Source of the DNA: a virus | Direction: 5' to 3' (one strand) | Length of the DNA: 32,081 nt | Virus record (IMG/VR): IMGVR_UViG_3300048582_000133 | Location: 1-32,081 of that record | Shown here: positions 1 through 7,174 of the stretch, in pieces | Position numbering within the stretch: the stretch's first letter is position 1 | Layout: each line of letters begins with the position of its first letter | Notes under the pieces: generated by a model | What the model was told of the DNA's origin: nothing | The model's database searches: none | Seen by the model: only the letters and a program-made list of their open reading frames with translations | Made by a program: the position numbers and the translations under genes

Positions 1-1267
1 GGTTGATAAACCACGGATAGCCACTTGAACGAGCGTAAGCCAAGATGCCGCCGCGCACTCTGGTAAAGGTTTGACCGATGCAATAGTTGATCGAAATGTC
101 GTGGTCACTTGTGCCAGCAGCGTTACCCCGAGGCCCACCCCAATCCGTGACCGTGCCGCCTGCGAAGTTCGATGTGAGCAGCAGGCTGTTAATGTCGAGG
201 TTTGCCGACATCCCGGTGAACCCGTCCAGCAGGTCAAGGCCGGTCGCACACTCTGAAATGTTTACTTGGTCAAAGGCGCCAACGTGGTGCAGTTTCACTG
301 AATAAGGCTGGGCGAACAGCAGATACCAGTCGCCGTAAAAATACTCAATGTCAATTACACCAGCGTTCGTAACTGTAAAGTCTGGCCGGGTGGCAATCGT
401 TGCGTGTGGTGTAGCGTTTGTACCTCTGGAACCTGTGGCGCATTGCCGGAAGAACACATTTGGCACGCGAACCTTGCAGCCAGCAGGAGGCACAAAACCC
501 ATCGCTGTCGTGCCATCGTTGCCGATACGCATCTGACCGCCTGTGGTCATGTTCTGCACGAACTTGCAGCGTGCATCCGTGCCGAGGTTGGCGGTGACAA
601 ATCCGGCGGTAGTCTTGAGCGCAGGGAAAAAGTCGTACTCGCCTGAACCCGGTGCAGTCTCAATCCAGCAGCCAGGGCATTCAGTAGCAGCACCGCCGCC
701 GTTAGTTGGCACTTGCAGAATCTGACCAGCCGCCCCGGTAGTGTTGTCGAGATAAAACCAATCACCGCGCACGGTGAACTTGCCAAGGCGCGGAATGTTG
801 AAGTTCGCAGCTTGGTCGGCAACGATTTCAAGCCAGCCCGTTACGTCAGGGCCGGACGCAGTAGCGGTAATACCAGACAGCGCGCCAGCAGCAAACGCAC
901 CACCAGATACCGATTGCAGCTTAATAAAGCCAGCGCCACCTATAGCAGCAACGCCGCGAGCGGTCAGGCTTGACCAGTAGCCGAGATAAATACCAGTAAC
1001 GCCGCCCTGAGTAACCGTTGCGCCAATGGCAGGCGTGCCGCTTCCAGATGAAATAGGCAGCCATCGAACAGCCGTAGCATCAACCTTGATTTCACCGCCC
1101 AGCGTTGCAGAAATAACAGAGTTACCGCCAAGGGTGAAGTTGTTGCCAGCAGCATCACGCGAGTCACGCCGAAAGGTAATGGCGCCGCCGTTGACCGTCA
1201 GGACTTCGCCAGCACTGCGCGACGTTGTGCCGTCATCGGCGAATTGCGTTGTGGTGATTGTGGCCAT
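1..1267 (-). CDS. Phage tail protein, partial (open at left window edge)
   Basis: An uninterrupted frame of about 422 codons starts at the ATG at 1267 (MATITTTQFADDG) and runs leftward off the window without a stop, so the C-terminus is missing. The visible part is rich in Gly, Thr, Ala and Asn, with short beta-prone stretches and few charged runs, typical of phage tail or baseplate-associated structural proteins. It lies directly downstream of the DUF2460 distal-tail gene in the late operon, where lambda-like phages place tail tip or fibre genes. Its ATG overlaps the stop of a 10-codon mini-frame (TAATG), which suggests coupled translation. I do not recognise a specific family; the tail role rests on position and composition. 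Confidence 0.75.
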   Translation of the reverse strand, partial: MATITTTQFADDGTTSRSAGEVLTVNGGAITFRRDSRDAAGNNFTLGGNSVISATLGGEIKVDATAVRWLPISSGSGTPAIGATVTQGGVTGIYLGYWSSLTARGVAAIGGAGFIKLQSVSGGAFAAGALSGITATASGPDVTGWLEIVADQAANFNIPRLGKFTVRGDWFYLDNTTGAAGQILQVPTNGGGAATECPGCWIETAPGSGEYDFFPALKTTAGFVTANLGTDARCKFVQNMTTGGQMRIGNDGTTAMGFVPPAGCKVRVPNVFFRQCATGSRGTNATPHATIATRPDFTVTNAGVIDIEYFYGDWYLLFAQPYSVKLHHVGAFDQVNISECATGLDLLDGFTGMSANLDINSLLLTSNFAGGTVTDWGGPRGNAAGTSDHDISINYCIGQTFTRVRGGILAYARSSGYPWFIN

Positions 1268-1295
1268 TATTCAGCCCCGCCGATCATGAAAGCTG

Positions 1296-2165
1296 TCATG
1301 GGTTGAGCTTCTCAACTAGCTGAAGTGTCGCGTCGCGGTAGCCGGACTCCAAAGCCTGAACATTGAATTCAGAATCGAAGCGGCACGGAATATCGAACTC
1401 GCACCCGCCCGTTATGGCTTCGCCTGCGATTGGCTGGGTCTGGACAGTGCCGCCGCTCGACCAGGCAGTGAATGCGGTCGAGTTGATGGCTACGGTGATC
1501 GTCGTGCCGGTTGTTCCGGTGATCAGCGCCCGCAGGTTGTTGATCTCTGTCATTCCGACAACACCGGAAAAGACGACCGATTCACCGATGGCAAAGGTAT
1601 GTGAGCCGATAGTAACGACAGCCGACGATGCCTGGCTGATGCCGGTGATTGATCGGGTTTTGTTGGCTGCGCAGGTGATGCGGCCTGTGGTTGTATCGAC
1701 CGACCACTGCGCCGCTGGATAAGCCACGCCCGCCACACCAAAGGCAACGCGCCCGGTCACTGGCTTGTAGATCGTGCGCTTTGGTCTGCCTATGCCGGCG
1801 AGTGCCGTCTTGTCGCGGGCATACTCTTTGACTAACTGGTAAACGCCTGTCGACACAAGCGGCAACGTGCAGTCGAGCGCGGTGTATGCGCTCTGCCCGT
1901 CCAGTGCTGTGCTGTAGTCGTCAAACGCCTTGACCCTGAAGCCGGCGAACTGGCCCCACACTCGGTAATAAAGCGATGCCACCCGGGCGGCCAGTTCCTT
2001 GTTTTGCAGGACGTAGCCAATATCAAACCGGCGGCGCATGTACTGATTGGTCAGCCGCGCATACTCGCTGCCATTCGACGTTTCCACGATCTCAGTGAAA
2101 AACGAATCGGAATAAGCCATGCCGAGCCGGATGCTTTCGTCCAGCCGTTCCTCAAGAAAAGCCAT
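1296..2165 (-). CDS. DUF2460-type distal tail protein with inserted beta domain
   Basis: 289 aa. The N-terminus (FLEERLDESIRLG, then FFTEIVETSNGSEYARL and RRRFDIGY at about residues 3-51) matches the DUF2460/TIGR02217 family found in gene transfer agents and siphophages, which builds part of the distal tail or baseplate. Residues 173-240 (ITGISQASSAVV to SSGGT) form an Ig/FCCH-like beta module that interrupts the family domain; the conserved C-terminal part (CEFDIPCRFDSEF) resumes at about 255. A clearly related module occurs in the major tail protein of this same phage. The gene starts just after the tape measure stop, in the usual tail gene order. Confidence 0.8.
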   Translation of the reverse strand: MAFLEERLDESIRLGMAYSDSFFTEIVETSNGSEYARLTNQYMRRRFDIGYVLQNKELAARVASLYYRVWGQFAGFRVKAFDDYSTALDGQSAYTALDCTLPLVSTGVYQLVKEYARDKTALAGIGRPKRTIYKPVTGRVAFGVAGVAYPAAQWSVDTTTGRITCAANKTRSITGISQASSAVVTIGSHTFAIGESVVFSGVVGMTEINNLRALITGTTGTTITVAINSTAFTAWSSGGTVQTQPIAGEAITGGCEFDIPCRFDSEFNVQALESGYRDATLQLVEKLNP

Positions 2166-2166
2166 G

Positions 2167-4194
2167 TCATGCGTACCTTTGAGCGGTGGACATTGCGCCG
2201 GTAATGGTGCGCGACAGTTCTGCGCGAGCTTGGCGAGCTTCTTTGGCGTTCGTCACGTTCGGCAGGCTGATGTTGATGGTGTTGCTGGTGGAATTGCCGC
2301 CATTCGGGCTGATCGAGCCGCTTTTGCTTGGGATCAGGTATTGCTTGCCGCCTGACATGAACGTCTCCGGTCGATTCTCTCCAACTTCGTAGAGCTTGCC
2401 GGCCATGACGGGGCCGCCGATGGCTTTGCCACCGCCAAAGAACGAACCCGCCCAAGAAGCAGCAGCGCCGATCCAGCCATCACCAGTGCCGCCAACAGCA
2501 GAACCAAACAGCTTGTTTGCAAGGTCAGCCGCCACAGCATCCGCAACCATGCGCTGAATCGCGGTGCCCAGACTCTGCACCATGCCTTCAAGGCCGCCTT
2601 TGAACGGGTCAAAAAGGAAGTCAGCCATAGTCGATTGAATGTTCTTGGCAGCGCCTTCCCAAGCGGCACTGATGGCGGTGGTTGTCTCTTTGTTCTTTTC
2701 TTCAGCAGCAGCCATTTGCGCTTCCAGCCCTGCCACAGCGGAGTCATAGCCTTCTTGCGAGACAGAACCATTGAGCAGCCCCTTGCGCAGCGTTTCGACC
2801 TTGCTCTGGTAGTCGGCCAGCGCCCGCGATGCGTCCGAATAGGTGCTGACTTCCACCGCGATGGCGGCGGCGGAATCTTCGGACATCTGCTGCTGGGCAG
2901 CGGCGGCTTTCTCATAGGCCGTCACCGCATCAAGCGCGGCCTTGGCTGACTTCAACTGAGAGTCTGTCGCGCCGTCCTGGGCGAGCTTGTAGAGGGTCGA
3001 TTGCTCTGCCGACATGCCAAGGGTTGCGGCCTGCAACTGGAGCGCAGCCACCTGCCCCTGAATGGCGTCTGTCGCCTTCTGAACGGTCTTGGCCTGGGCT
3101 TCGCTCTCGACGTTGGTACGCTTGATCGACTCACGCACCACGGTTGCGGTGGCAGCAGCCTGCTCGCCGGCGGCCTTGTAGTCGCCAGACCAGAGCTTAT
3201 TGATGCGCTCTACGGCTTTTGCAGTCGTGTCGCTAAGGTCGGTAGCGCCTTCTTTGGCAATCGCAACAGCGCCCGCAAAGTCGCCAGAAGCAGCAGCGGC
3301 CATAGCGGCAGCGGCGGCACCGATTGCGCTGCCAACCGCCGTGAAGCCAGTACCAATGACCACTCCGGCAGTTGCAAGCCCCTTCAGAACACCAGACAGG
3401 ACGCTTGCAGAGGTTGAGGCTGCGTCGGAGTTTTCCGAAACGTCGATCAGCAGGCCGGTAAAGTCATTCATGACCGGCAGCATGTCAGTCGCCACTTGGC
3501 GAGCGATGCCGTCCGTCATTGCGCCCATAATGGTCAGCGAATCGTTGAACTGTTCAGCCGCTGCGCCTGTTTCTGCGCTCATTACCAGCCCAAAACGCTC
3601 AGCCTGAGCAGTCAGGTCATTGATGGCAGCCGACCCGCCATTAAGCAGCGGGATCATCTTCGCGCCTGACTTGCCAAACAAATCCATAGCCAGGGCGGTT
3701 TTCTGCGCGCCATCCTCGTAGCCGGCGAACTTGTCTGACACTTCCAACAGTAGCTTGTCAGCGGATTTCAGGCCACCTGAAGCATCGTTGACCGATACAC
3801 CGATATCCTTGAAAGCCTGCGCCTGCGCTTTGCTGCCATTCGCCGCCGCTGCAATGTTTTTATTGAAACGCAGCAGGGTTGTAGACAGCTCAGCAGAAGA
3901 AACATCAGCCAGACCGGCAGCGTATTGCAGGCCGGTCAGCGCCTCAGTTGTGATGCCGATCTTGGCCGCCGCCTTGCTGGCTTCGTCGGCAGCGTCAATG
4001 CTTCCCTTGATCCAGCTTGCAAACGCACCAGTCGCCAAACCGGCCGCAATGCCGCCTAGCGCCTTGCCCATGCTGATCGCCTGTTTCTCGATGCCCTGCG
4101 CGGACTTCTGAAACATGCGGTCAGCTTTGCCGAGGTCGGATTGCAGGCGAGCCGTGTTGGCCTCCAGATCAATCGACAATGAACCAAGGGACAT
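2167..4194 (-). CDS. Tail tape measure protein
   Basis: 675 aa, the second-longest protein in view. It starts MSLGSLSIDLEANTARLQSDLGKA, the usual opening of lambda-group tape measure proteins. It carries long Ala-rich helical segments, a hydrophobic stretch at about residues 245-300 and Gln/Ala-rich coiled-coil blocks around 330-520. The C-terminus is small-residue rich (GGNSTSNTINISLPNV), as in this family. The protein sets tail length and passes into the host envelope at DNA ejection. It sits right after the frameshifted chaperone pair G/GT, as in lambda and HK97. A relatively short length implies a fairly short tail. Confidence 0.92.
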   Translation of the reverse strand: MSLGSLSIDLEANTARLQSDLGKADRMFQKSAQGIEKQAISMGKALGGIAAGLATGAFASWIKGSIDAADEASKAAAKIGITTEALTGLQYAAGLADVSSAELSTTLLRFNKNIAAAANGSKAQAQAFKDIGVSVNDASGGLKSADKLLLEVSDKFAGYEDGAQKTALAMDLFGKSGAKMIPLLNGGSAAINDLTAQAERFGLVMSAETGAAAEQFNDSLTIMGAMTDGIARQVATDMLPVMNDFTGLLIDVSENSDAASTSASVLSGVLKGLATAGVVIGTGFTAVGSAIGAAAAAMAAAASGDFAGAVAIAKEGATDLSDTTAKAVERINKLWSGDYKAAGEQAAATATVVRESIKRTNVESEAQAKTVQKATDAIQGQVAALQLQAATLGMSAEQSTLYKLAQDGATDSQLKSAKAALDAVTAYEKAAAAQQQMSEDSAAAIAVEVSTYSDASRALADYQSKVETLRKGLLNGSVSQEGYDSAVAGLEAQMAAAEEKNKETTTAISAAWEGAAKNIQSTMADFLFDPFKGGLEGMVQSLGTAIQRMVADAVAADLANKLFGSAVGGTGDGWIGAAASWAGSFFGGGKAIGGPVMAGKLYEVGENRPETFMSGGKQYLIPSKSGSISPNGGNSTSNTINISLPNVTNAKEARQARAELSRTITGAMSTAQRYA

Positions 4195-4198
4195 GGTG

Positions 4199-4785
4199 TT
4201 ACCTCAATAGCGCATCAAGCGCGGCGCTGTGTTCTTCGGGGTCGTCATAGTCAGCCGGCGGCACGGTGTCCGTTCGGTACTGATGCTCGACCTGGTAGAA
4301 CGCCATCCAATCAATAAACAACGGCGCGGGCATTTGCCGCTCCAAGCTGTCCACGTCCCACACGCCCAAATCGCGGGCGAGCCGGAACAGGAAAAACCGC
4401 TCGGGGCGGCTTCTTAGTTTTTTGCTGCATCCTCGACGGCTTTGCTGGCAAAACCATTGAGCAGGGTTGCCGCGTCCGCAATTGCGCCGATTGCTTCCGG
4501 CTCTTGCTGGGCAAGCAGCTCGACATCATCCAGGGTGAACTGAGCCACGCCGTCAGCGTCCACCACAGACAGCGCCACCATTTGCAGCTTGAGCTTGGTC
4601 AGATGCGCGACGCTTGAGTCATCCTGAGACTTGATCAGCCGATGCAGGCGGACAAAATCGGCCTCGATAATCGCCCGATCACGGACGCACAACGCCTTGA
4701 TGTTGACCTCGCCGCCCCACTCGGGAACGGCGACGACTTCAAAGCGGCCTGCCTTGCGGTTGAGTATGTCGTTACGAGTCAGCAT
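4199..4785 (-). CDS. Tail assembly chaperone GT fusion made by -1 frameshift
   Basis: The 123-codon G frame ends at 4414 right after the heptamer A AAA AAC (4423-4417). Slipping back one base there opens a frame of 72 further codons ending in TAA at 4199, giving a 195-aa fusion. The extension reads LRSRPERFFLFRLARDLGVW, then DVDSLERQMPAPLFIDWMAFY, which matches the T-domain pattern (RLA..LG...VD.L...M....W.AFY) of lambda GT-like chaperones. The extension has no separate start codon, no stop and fills the gap up to the tape measure gene. G and GT coat the tape measure protein and recruit tail tube subunits during assembly. Frameshifting is inferred from sequence only. Confidence 0.85.
4414..4785 (-). 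CDS. Tail assembly chaperone G
   Basis: 123 aa, starting MLTRNDILNRKAGRFEVVAV and containing the PEWGG motif (residues 21-25) common in siphophage tail assembly chaperones. It is the unshifted product of the G/GT pair. Its last codons GCA AAA AAC are followed at once by TAA, placing the stop directly on the slippery site, an arrangement that can favour slippage. It starts at the base where the major tail protein stops, so the two are translationally coupled. The G form normally outnumbers GT. Confidence 0.88.
   Translation of the reverse strand: MLTRNDILNRKAGRFEVVAVPEWGGEVNIKALCVRDRAIIEADFVRLHRLIKSQDDSSVAHLTKLKLQMVALSVVDADGVAQFTLDDVELLAQQEPEAIGAIADAATLLNGFASKAVEDAAKN
4417..4423 (-). other. 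Slippery heptamer A AAA AAC (-1 frameshift site)
   Basis: On the minus strand the codons read GCA AAA AAC TAA, so A AAA AAC is in the exact X XXY YYZ phase for -1 slippage. The new frame stays open for 72 codons and encodes a T-like domain. No convincing pseudoknot was worked out downstream; the adjacent stop codon may act as the stimulator. Confidence 0.85.
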
Positions 4786-5432
4786 CAGGCAGTCTCAAAC
4801 TTGGTGCCGGAAACGCGGATCGACAGCGAACCGGTAAAGATGCCATCCACTGCCCCAGATTCAGACAGCGAGCGCACGGAACCCCGGAAACCGGTATGGG
4901 CCAGATTACGCTTGATGATCTTGAACCAACGCTCAGAGCTGTCTACCTGACCCAGCTTCATTTCGATCTGGGCAAGGTCGGCTTCGACGTAGTTCAACTC
5001 CACATCGAACGTGCCGGTATCGGACAGGCCGACGCCGAACTCTTTGGCAGTGCTGATCATGGTGGTTTTGTCGATGTCAGAGGCCTGACCCGGGCTGACC
5101 GAATAGCTCTTGTGTTCGTTGCTTTCCACGAACGTGAATGGCGTTGCGGTGCCGCCACTGGCGTAGGCGGTATAGCCGGTCGAGTCAGAGCCAACCAGCT
5201 CAAAGGTATTGGCCGCTGTGACCTTGATCATGAACTGCTGGCCATTGAGCTGGGTCATGCCCACGATTGCGGCCAGCGTCACCACGTCACCAGTGGCCAA
5301 GCCGTGCGCCGTCGAGGTCACAACGGCAGGTTTGGCGGCAGTGATGCCGGTGATGGTTTTCGCTGAACCATTGGTGCCGAGCTTCTGGATGAAGAAGCGA
5401 GTCTGTTGCGAAAGGATTGCGTTACTAGGCAT
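4785..5432 (-). CDS. Major tail tube protein with FCCH-like insertion
   Basis: 215 aa from the ATG at 5432 (MPSNAILSQQTRFFIQKLGT). This start has a good GGAGA ribosome site six bases upstream; an in-frame start 30 bases earlier would run through the leader and is not favoured. Position between the tail terminator-type gene and chaperone G identifies it as the tail tube subunit. Residues 27-95 (ITGITAAKPAVV to ASGGT) are an Ig/FCCH-like decoration module, with the tube fold continuing after it (VESNEHKSYSVSPGQ, then LNYVEADLAQ). A terminator-like hairpin precedes the gene, as for the capsid gene. Confidence 0.82.
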   Translation of the reverse strand: MPSNAILSQQTRFFIQKLGTNGSAKTITGITAAKPAVVTSTAHGLATGDVVTLAAIVGMTQLNGQQFMIKVTAANTFELVGSDSTGYTAYASGGTATPFTFVESNEHKSYSVSPGQASDIDKTTMISTAKEFGVGLSDTGTFDVELNYVEADLAQIEMKLGQVDSSERWFKIIKRNLAHTGFRGSVRSLSESGAVDGIFTGSLSIRVSGTKFETA

Positions 5433-5448
5433 GGGATTCTCCAGGCAT

Positions 5449-5481
5449 AAAAAAACCCGCACTAGGCGGGCTGCGGGTTTT
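5449..5481 (-). terminator. Hairpin plus T-run in leader of major tail gene
   Basis: Reading leftward, AAAACCCGC pairs with GCGGGTTTT around a loop of about 12 bases, and a seven-T run follows. It lies between the tail completion gene (start of that frame's stop at 5493) and the ribosome site of the tail tube gene. It could be an intrinsic terminator read through by Q-modified polymerase, or a 5' stabilising hairpin. The same leader design recurs at 8347 and 31524. Confidence 0.75.
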
Positions 5482-5492
5482 TCAAAGGGTTG

Positions 5493-5852
5493 TTATTGCC
5501 AGAGCGAATAGTCGATCACGACATAACGCTGTTTGGTTTCGGGGTCGTACAAATCCTGATAGCCAAGGAAAACCGAGGCGAACAGCAATGATGACTCAAC
5601 AGCAGACTGCACAGCCTGGGCGATGGCCTTGGCCTGCGCATAGGTAGCCGCAAAGCATGAAAGCTGGATGCGGGCGTTGATCCGGGTGCCTGGCTGGCTC
5701 ATCGTGCTTTCGCGCTGGCCGCTGATTGTCTGATAGGTCACATACGGTGACGCAGCAGACTCCGGCACAACCAGAGCGGCGATGTTCTGCCCGACAATGG
5801 CCGTCAGCGGCGCATAGCCAATCAACGCTGTGCGTAAATCCTGCTCGATCAT
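5493..5852 (-). CDS. DUF3168 tail completion/terminator protein
   Basis: 119 aa. The start MIEQDLRTALIGYAPLTAIVG, the central PYVTYQTISGQRE and the C-terminal YDPETKQRYVVIDYSLW fit the DUF3168 family (HK97 gp10-neighbour, SPP1 gp17-like), which caps the growing tail tube and joins it to the head. It overlaps the preceding gp10-like gene by four bases (ATGA-type) and is the last gene before the tail tube gene, as in HK97-type operons. Confidence 0.82.
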   Translation of the reverse strand: MIEQDLRTALIGYAPLTAIVGQNIAALVVPESAASPYVTYQTISGQRESTMSQPGTRINARIQLSCFAATYAQAKAIAQAVQSAVESSLLFASVFLGYQDLYDPETKQRYVVIDYSLWQ

Positions 5853-6352
5853 GCTGCCCGCCTCATTCCATTTTCACGCGCCAGCTTCTGCGCTTCTTTG
5901 ACCAGTCGCTTTTTCATGTACTCATCGAACTTTCGCAGGGCTTCGTACTTCTTCGCCTCAAATGCCGGGCGCAGGAATGGCCTAGCCGGCTGGAACTTCG
6001 TGCCGAACTCAATCCACGTCCAGTAGTAGGGGTCATCGGGGTTATTCGCGCCCTTCTGACCGCCGCCGGCTTTGAATGCCGCATTCGCTTTCTTGCTGAT
6101 GCTCGCAACACCGACATAGACAGCCAGACGGCCACGTGCGCGCCGCACAGTGATGTTTTTGCGAACCGTTCCGGCCCGCCGCCTTGGGTCTGGCTTTTGC
6201 AGCACAGGAACACGCGCCATCGCTTCGCGCCGAATTACCTGCCCAGCAGCCCGCAGCGCGCCAAGGATTACGTTTTTCTCAAGTCTGGCCGGCAGTTTCA
6301 TTAAGGTCTGGCTTAACTGTTGAAGCCCCTCAATCCTGACCGACTCAGCCAT
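5849..6352 (-). CDS. HK97 gp10-like head-tail joining protein
   Basis: 167 aa, basic. The pattern ILGALRAAGQVIRREAMARVPV in the first third, YVGVASISKKANA in the middle and YYWTWIEFGTKFQPARPFLRPAFE near residue 120-143 is the hallmark of the HK97 gp10 family. These proteins act at the neck or tail completion step. Start and stop overlap both neighbours by a few bases, so it is in a tightly coupled connector operon. Confidence 0.88.
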   Translation of the reverse strand: MAESVRIEGLQQLSQTLMKLPARLEKNVILGALRAAGQVIRREAMARVPVLQKPDPRRRAGTVRKNITVRRARGRLAVYVGVASISKKANAAFKAGGGQKGANNPDDPYYWTWIEFGTKFQPARPFLRPAFEAKKYEALRKFDEYMKKRLVKEAQKLARENGMRRAA

Positions 6353-6671
6353 TGCTCGGGCCTTCCGTGCAAAGCAGTTCGAGGAACGCGCCGGCTTCGT
6401 TTTTGTTAATCACCGATCCAATGTTGAAAGGGCGAAGATTGAACAGGACGCGGTGACTTGTTGTTATGCCCGCCTGAAAGCGCATTCTGACGCGGTGAGT
6501 CGTTTCGCCCTGTACTTGCTGCGCGGCCAGAAGCTCGCGGCCAGATAGCGGCTCAACTGAGGCCCAAACCGTGTAGACCGTCGCCCACGTTTCGGACTCT
6601 TGCCCGAAGTCGTCAACCGTTGCAGATCGCGCCTGAATGTTGATTCTTTGGCGCAGCGGGCCGAGTCTCAT
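6345..6671 (-). CDS. Phage head-tail adaptor (SPP1 gp16-like joining protein)
   Basis: 108 aa starting MRLGPLRQRINIQARSATVD, with FGQESETWATVYTVWASVEP and SGRELLAAQQVQGETTHRVR following. This is the classic head-tail adaptor (Phage_H_T_join) sequence: a small beta barrel that seals the portal channel. Overlaps the next gene by eight bases and is itself overlapped by the gp6-like connector upstream. Confidence 0.9.
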   Translation of the reverse strand: MRLGPLRQRINIQARSATVDDFGQESETWATVYTVWASVEPLSGRELLAAQQVQGETTHRVRMRFQAGITTSHRVLFNLRPFNIGSVINKNEAGAFLELLCTEGPSNG

Positions 6672-6982
6672 ATACCCATCCCGACACGGTAAAAGTGCAG
6701 CATGTTTTCGGCCAGCTTGGTCGATGCATAGCTCAAGCCAATCACGGAGTTTTCGCGCTGCTGGTCATAGTCGCCAATCAAAAGCAGGAGCGCCTGTTTA
6801 ACGCTCTGCGGCACGTCCTGTTCCACGCCAGCATCATCAGTCCACGGGATAGAACGTCCGATGTATTGGGTCGCATAGTCAACTGCGGCGGCTTCCAGAC
6901 TTTCCAGCGCCGCGTTTTGGCTGCTGTCGCTCTGTTCGATCCGCAGGTGCGTTTTGATTTCCGCTAACGTCAGAACGGCCAT
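6668..6982 (-). CDS. gp6-like head-tail connector
   Basis: 104 aa. MAVLTLAEIKTHLRIEQSD opens with the typical LxEIKxHLRI motif; YIGRSIPW and VPQSVKQALLLLIGDYDQQRE follow, matching the gp6-like connector family that binds below the portal ring. The ATG at 6982 has GAGG nine bases upstream. Its first 104 bases overlap the end of the preceding small gene in another frame. Confidence 0.88.
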   Translation of the reverse strand: MAVLTLAEIKTHLRIEQSDSSQNAALESLEAAAVDYATQYIGRSIPWTDDAGVEQDVPQSVKQALLLLIGDYDQQRENSVIGLSYASTKLAENMLHFYRVGMGI

Positions 6983-7133
6983 CGACTGGAACCTCGCGTA
7001 TTACCTTCGTTTCGTAGACTTCTACGAAGTGACGCACGCCCGACAATTGCGCGGCGGTCGCCTCAAATTCTTGACCCTTCAGCACACGACCTAGTTCGTC
7101 GTGGAAGAAAGTCTTAAGTGCTTTTGCTTGCAT
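6879..7133 (-). CDS. Small head-region protein, hypothetical
   Basis: 84 aa, MQAKALKTFFHDELGRVLKG then FEATAAQLSGVRHFVEVYETK; the last 30 residues are polar and basic (NQNAPADRTERQQPKRGAGK). It has a strong GGGGGA ribosome site. Small proteins with this kind of N-terminus sit between capsid and connector genes in many siphophages; function unknown. The low-complexity C-terminus coincides with the overlap with the gp6-like gene, so that part may be free to drift or a shorter product may be made. Confidence 0.6.
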   Translation of the reverse strand: MQAKALKTFFHDELGRVLKGQEFEATAAQLSGVRHFVEVYETKVIREVPVDGRSDVSGNQNAPADRTERQQPKRGAGKSGSRRS

Positions 7134-7146
7134 AAATCCCCCAAGC

Positions 7147-7168
7147 GGGGCCGGTGTTACCCGGCCCC
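7147..7168 (-). other. Perfect 8-bp stem-loop after the capsid gene
   Basis: GGGGCCGG pairs perfectly with CCGGCCCC around a 6-base loop, just downstream of the capsid stop. No T-run follows on the minus strand, so it is more likely an RNA processing or 3' protection hairpin than a terminator. It may raise capsid mRNA relative to the connector genes. Confidence 0.6.
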
Positions 7169-7174
7169 CTTTGG

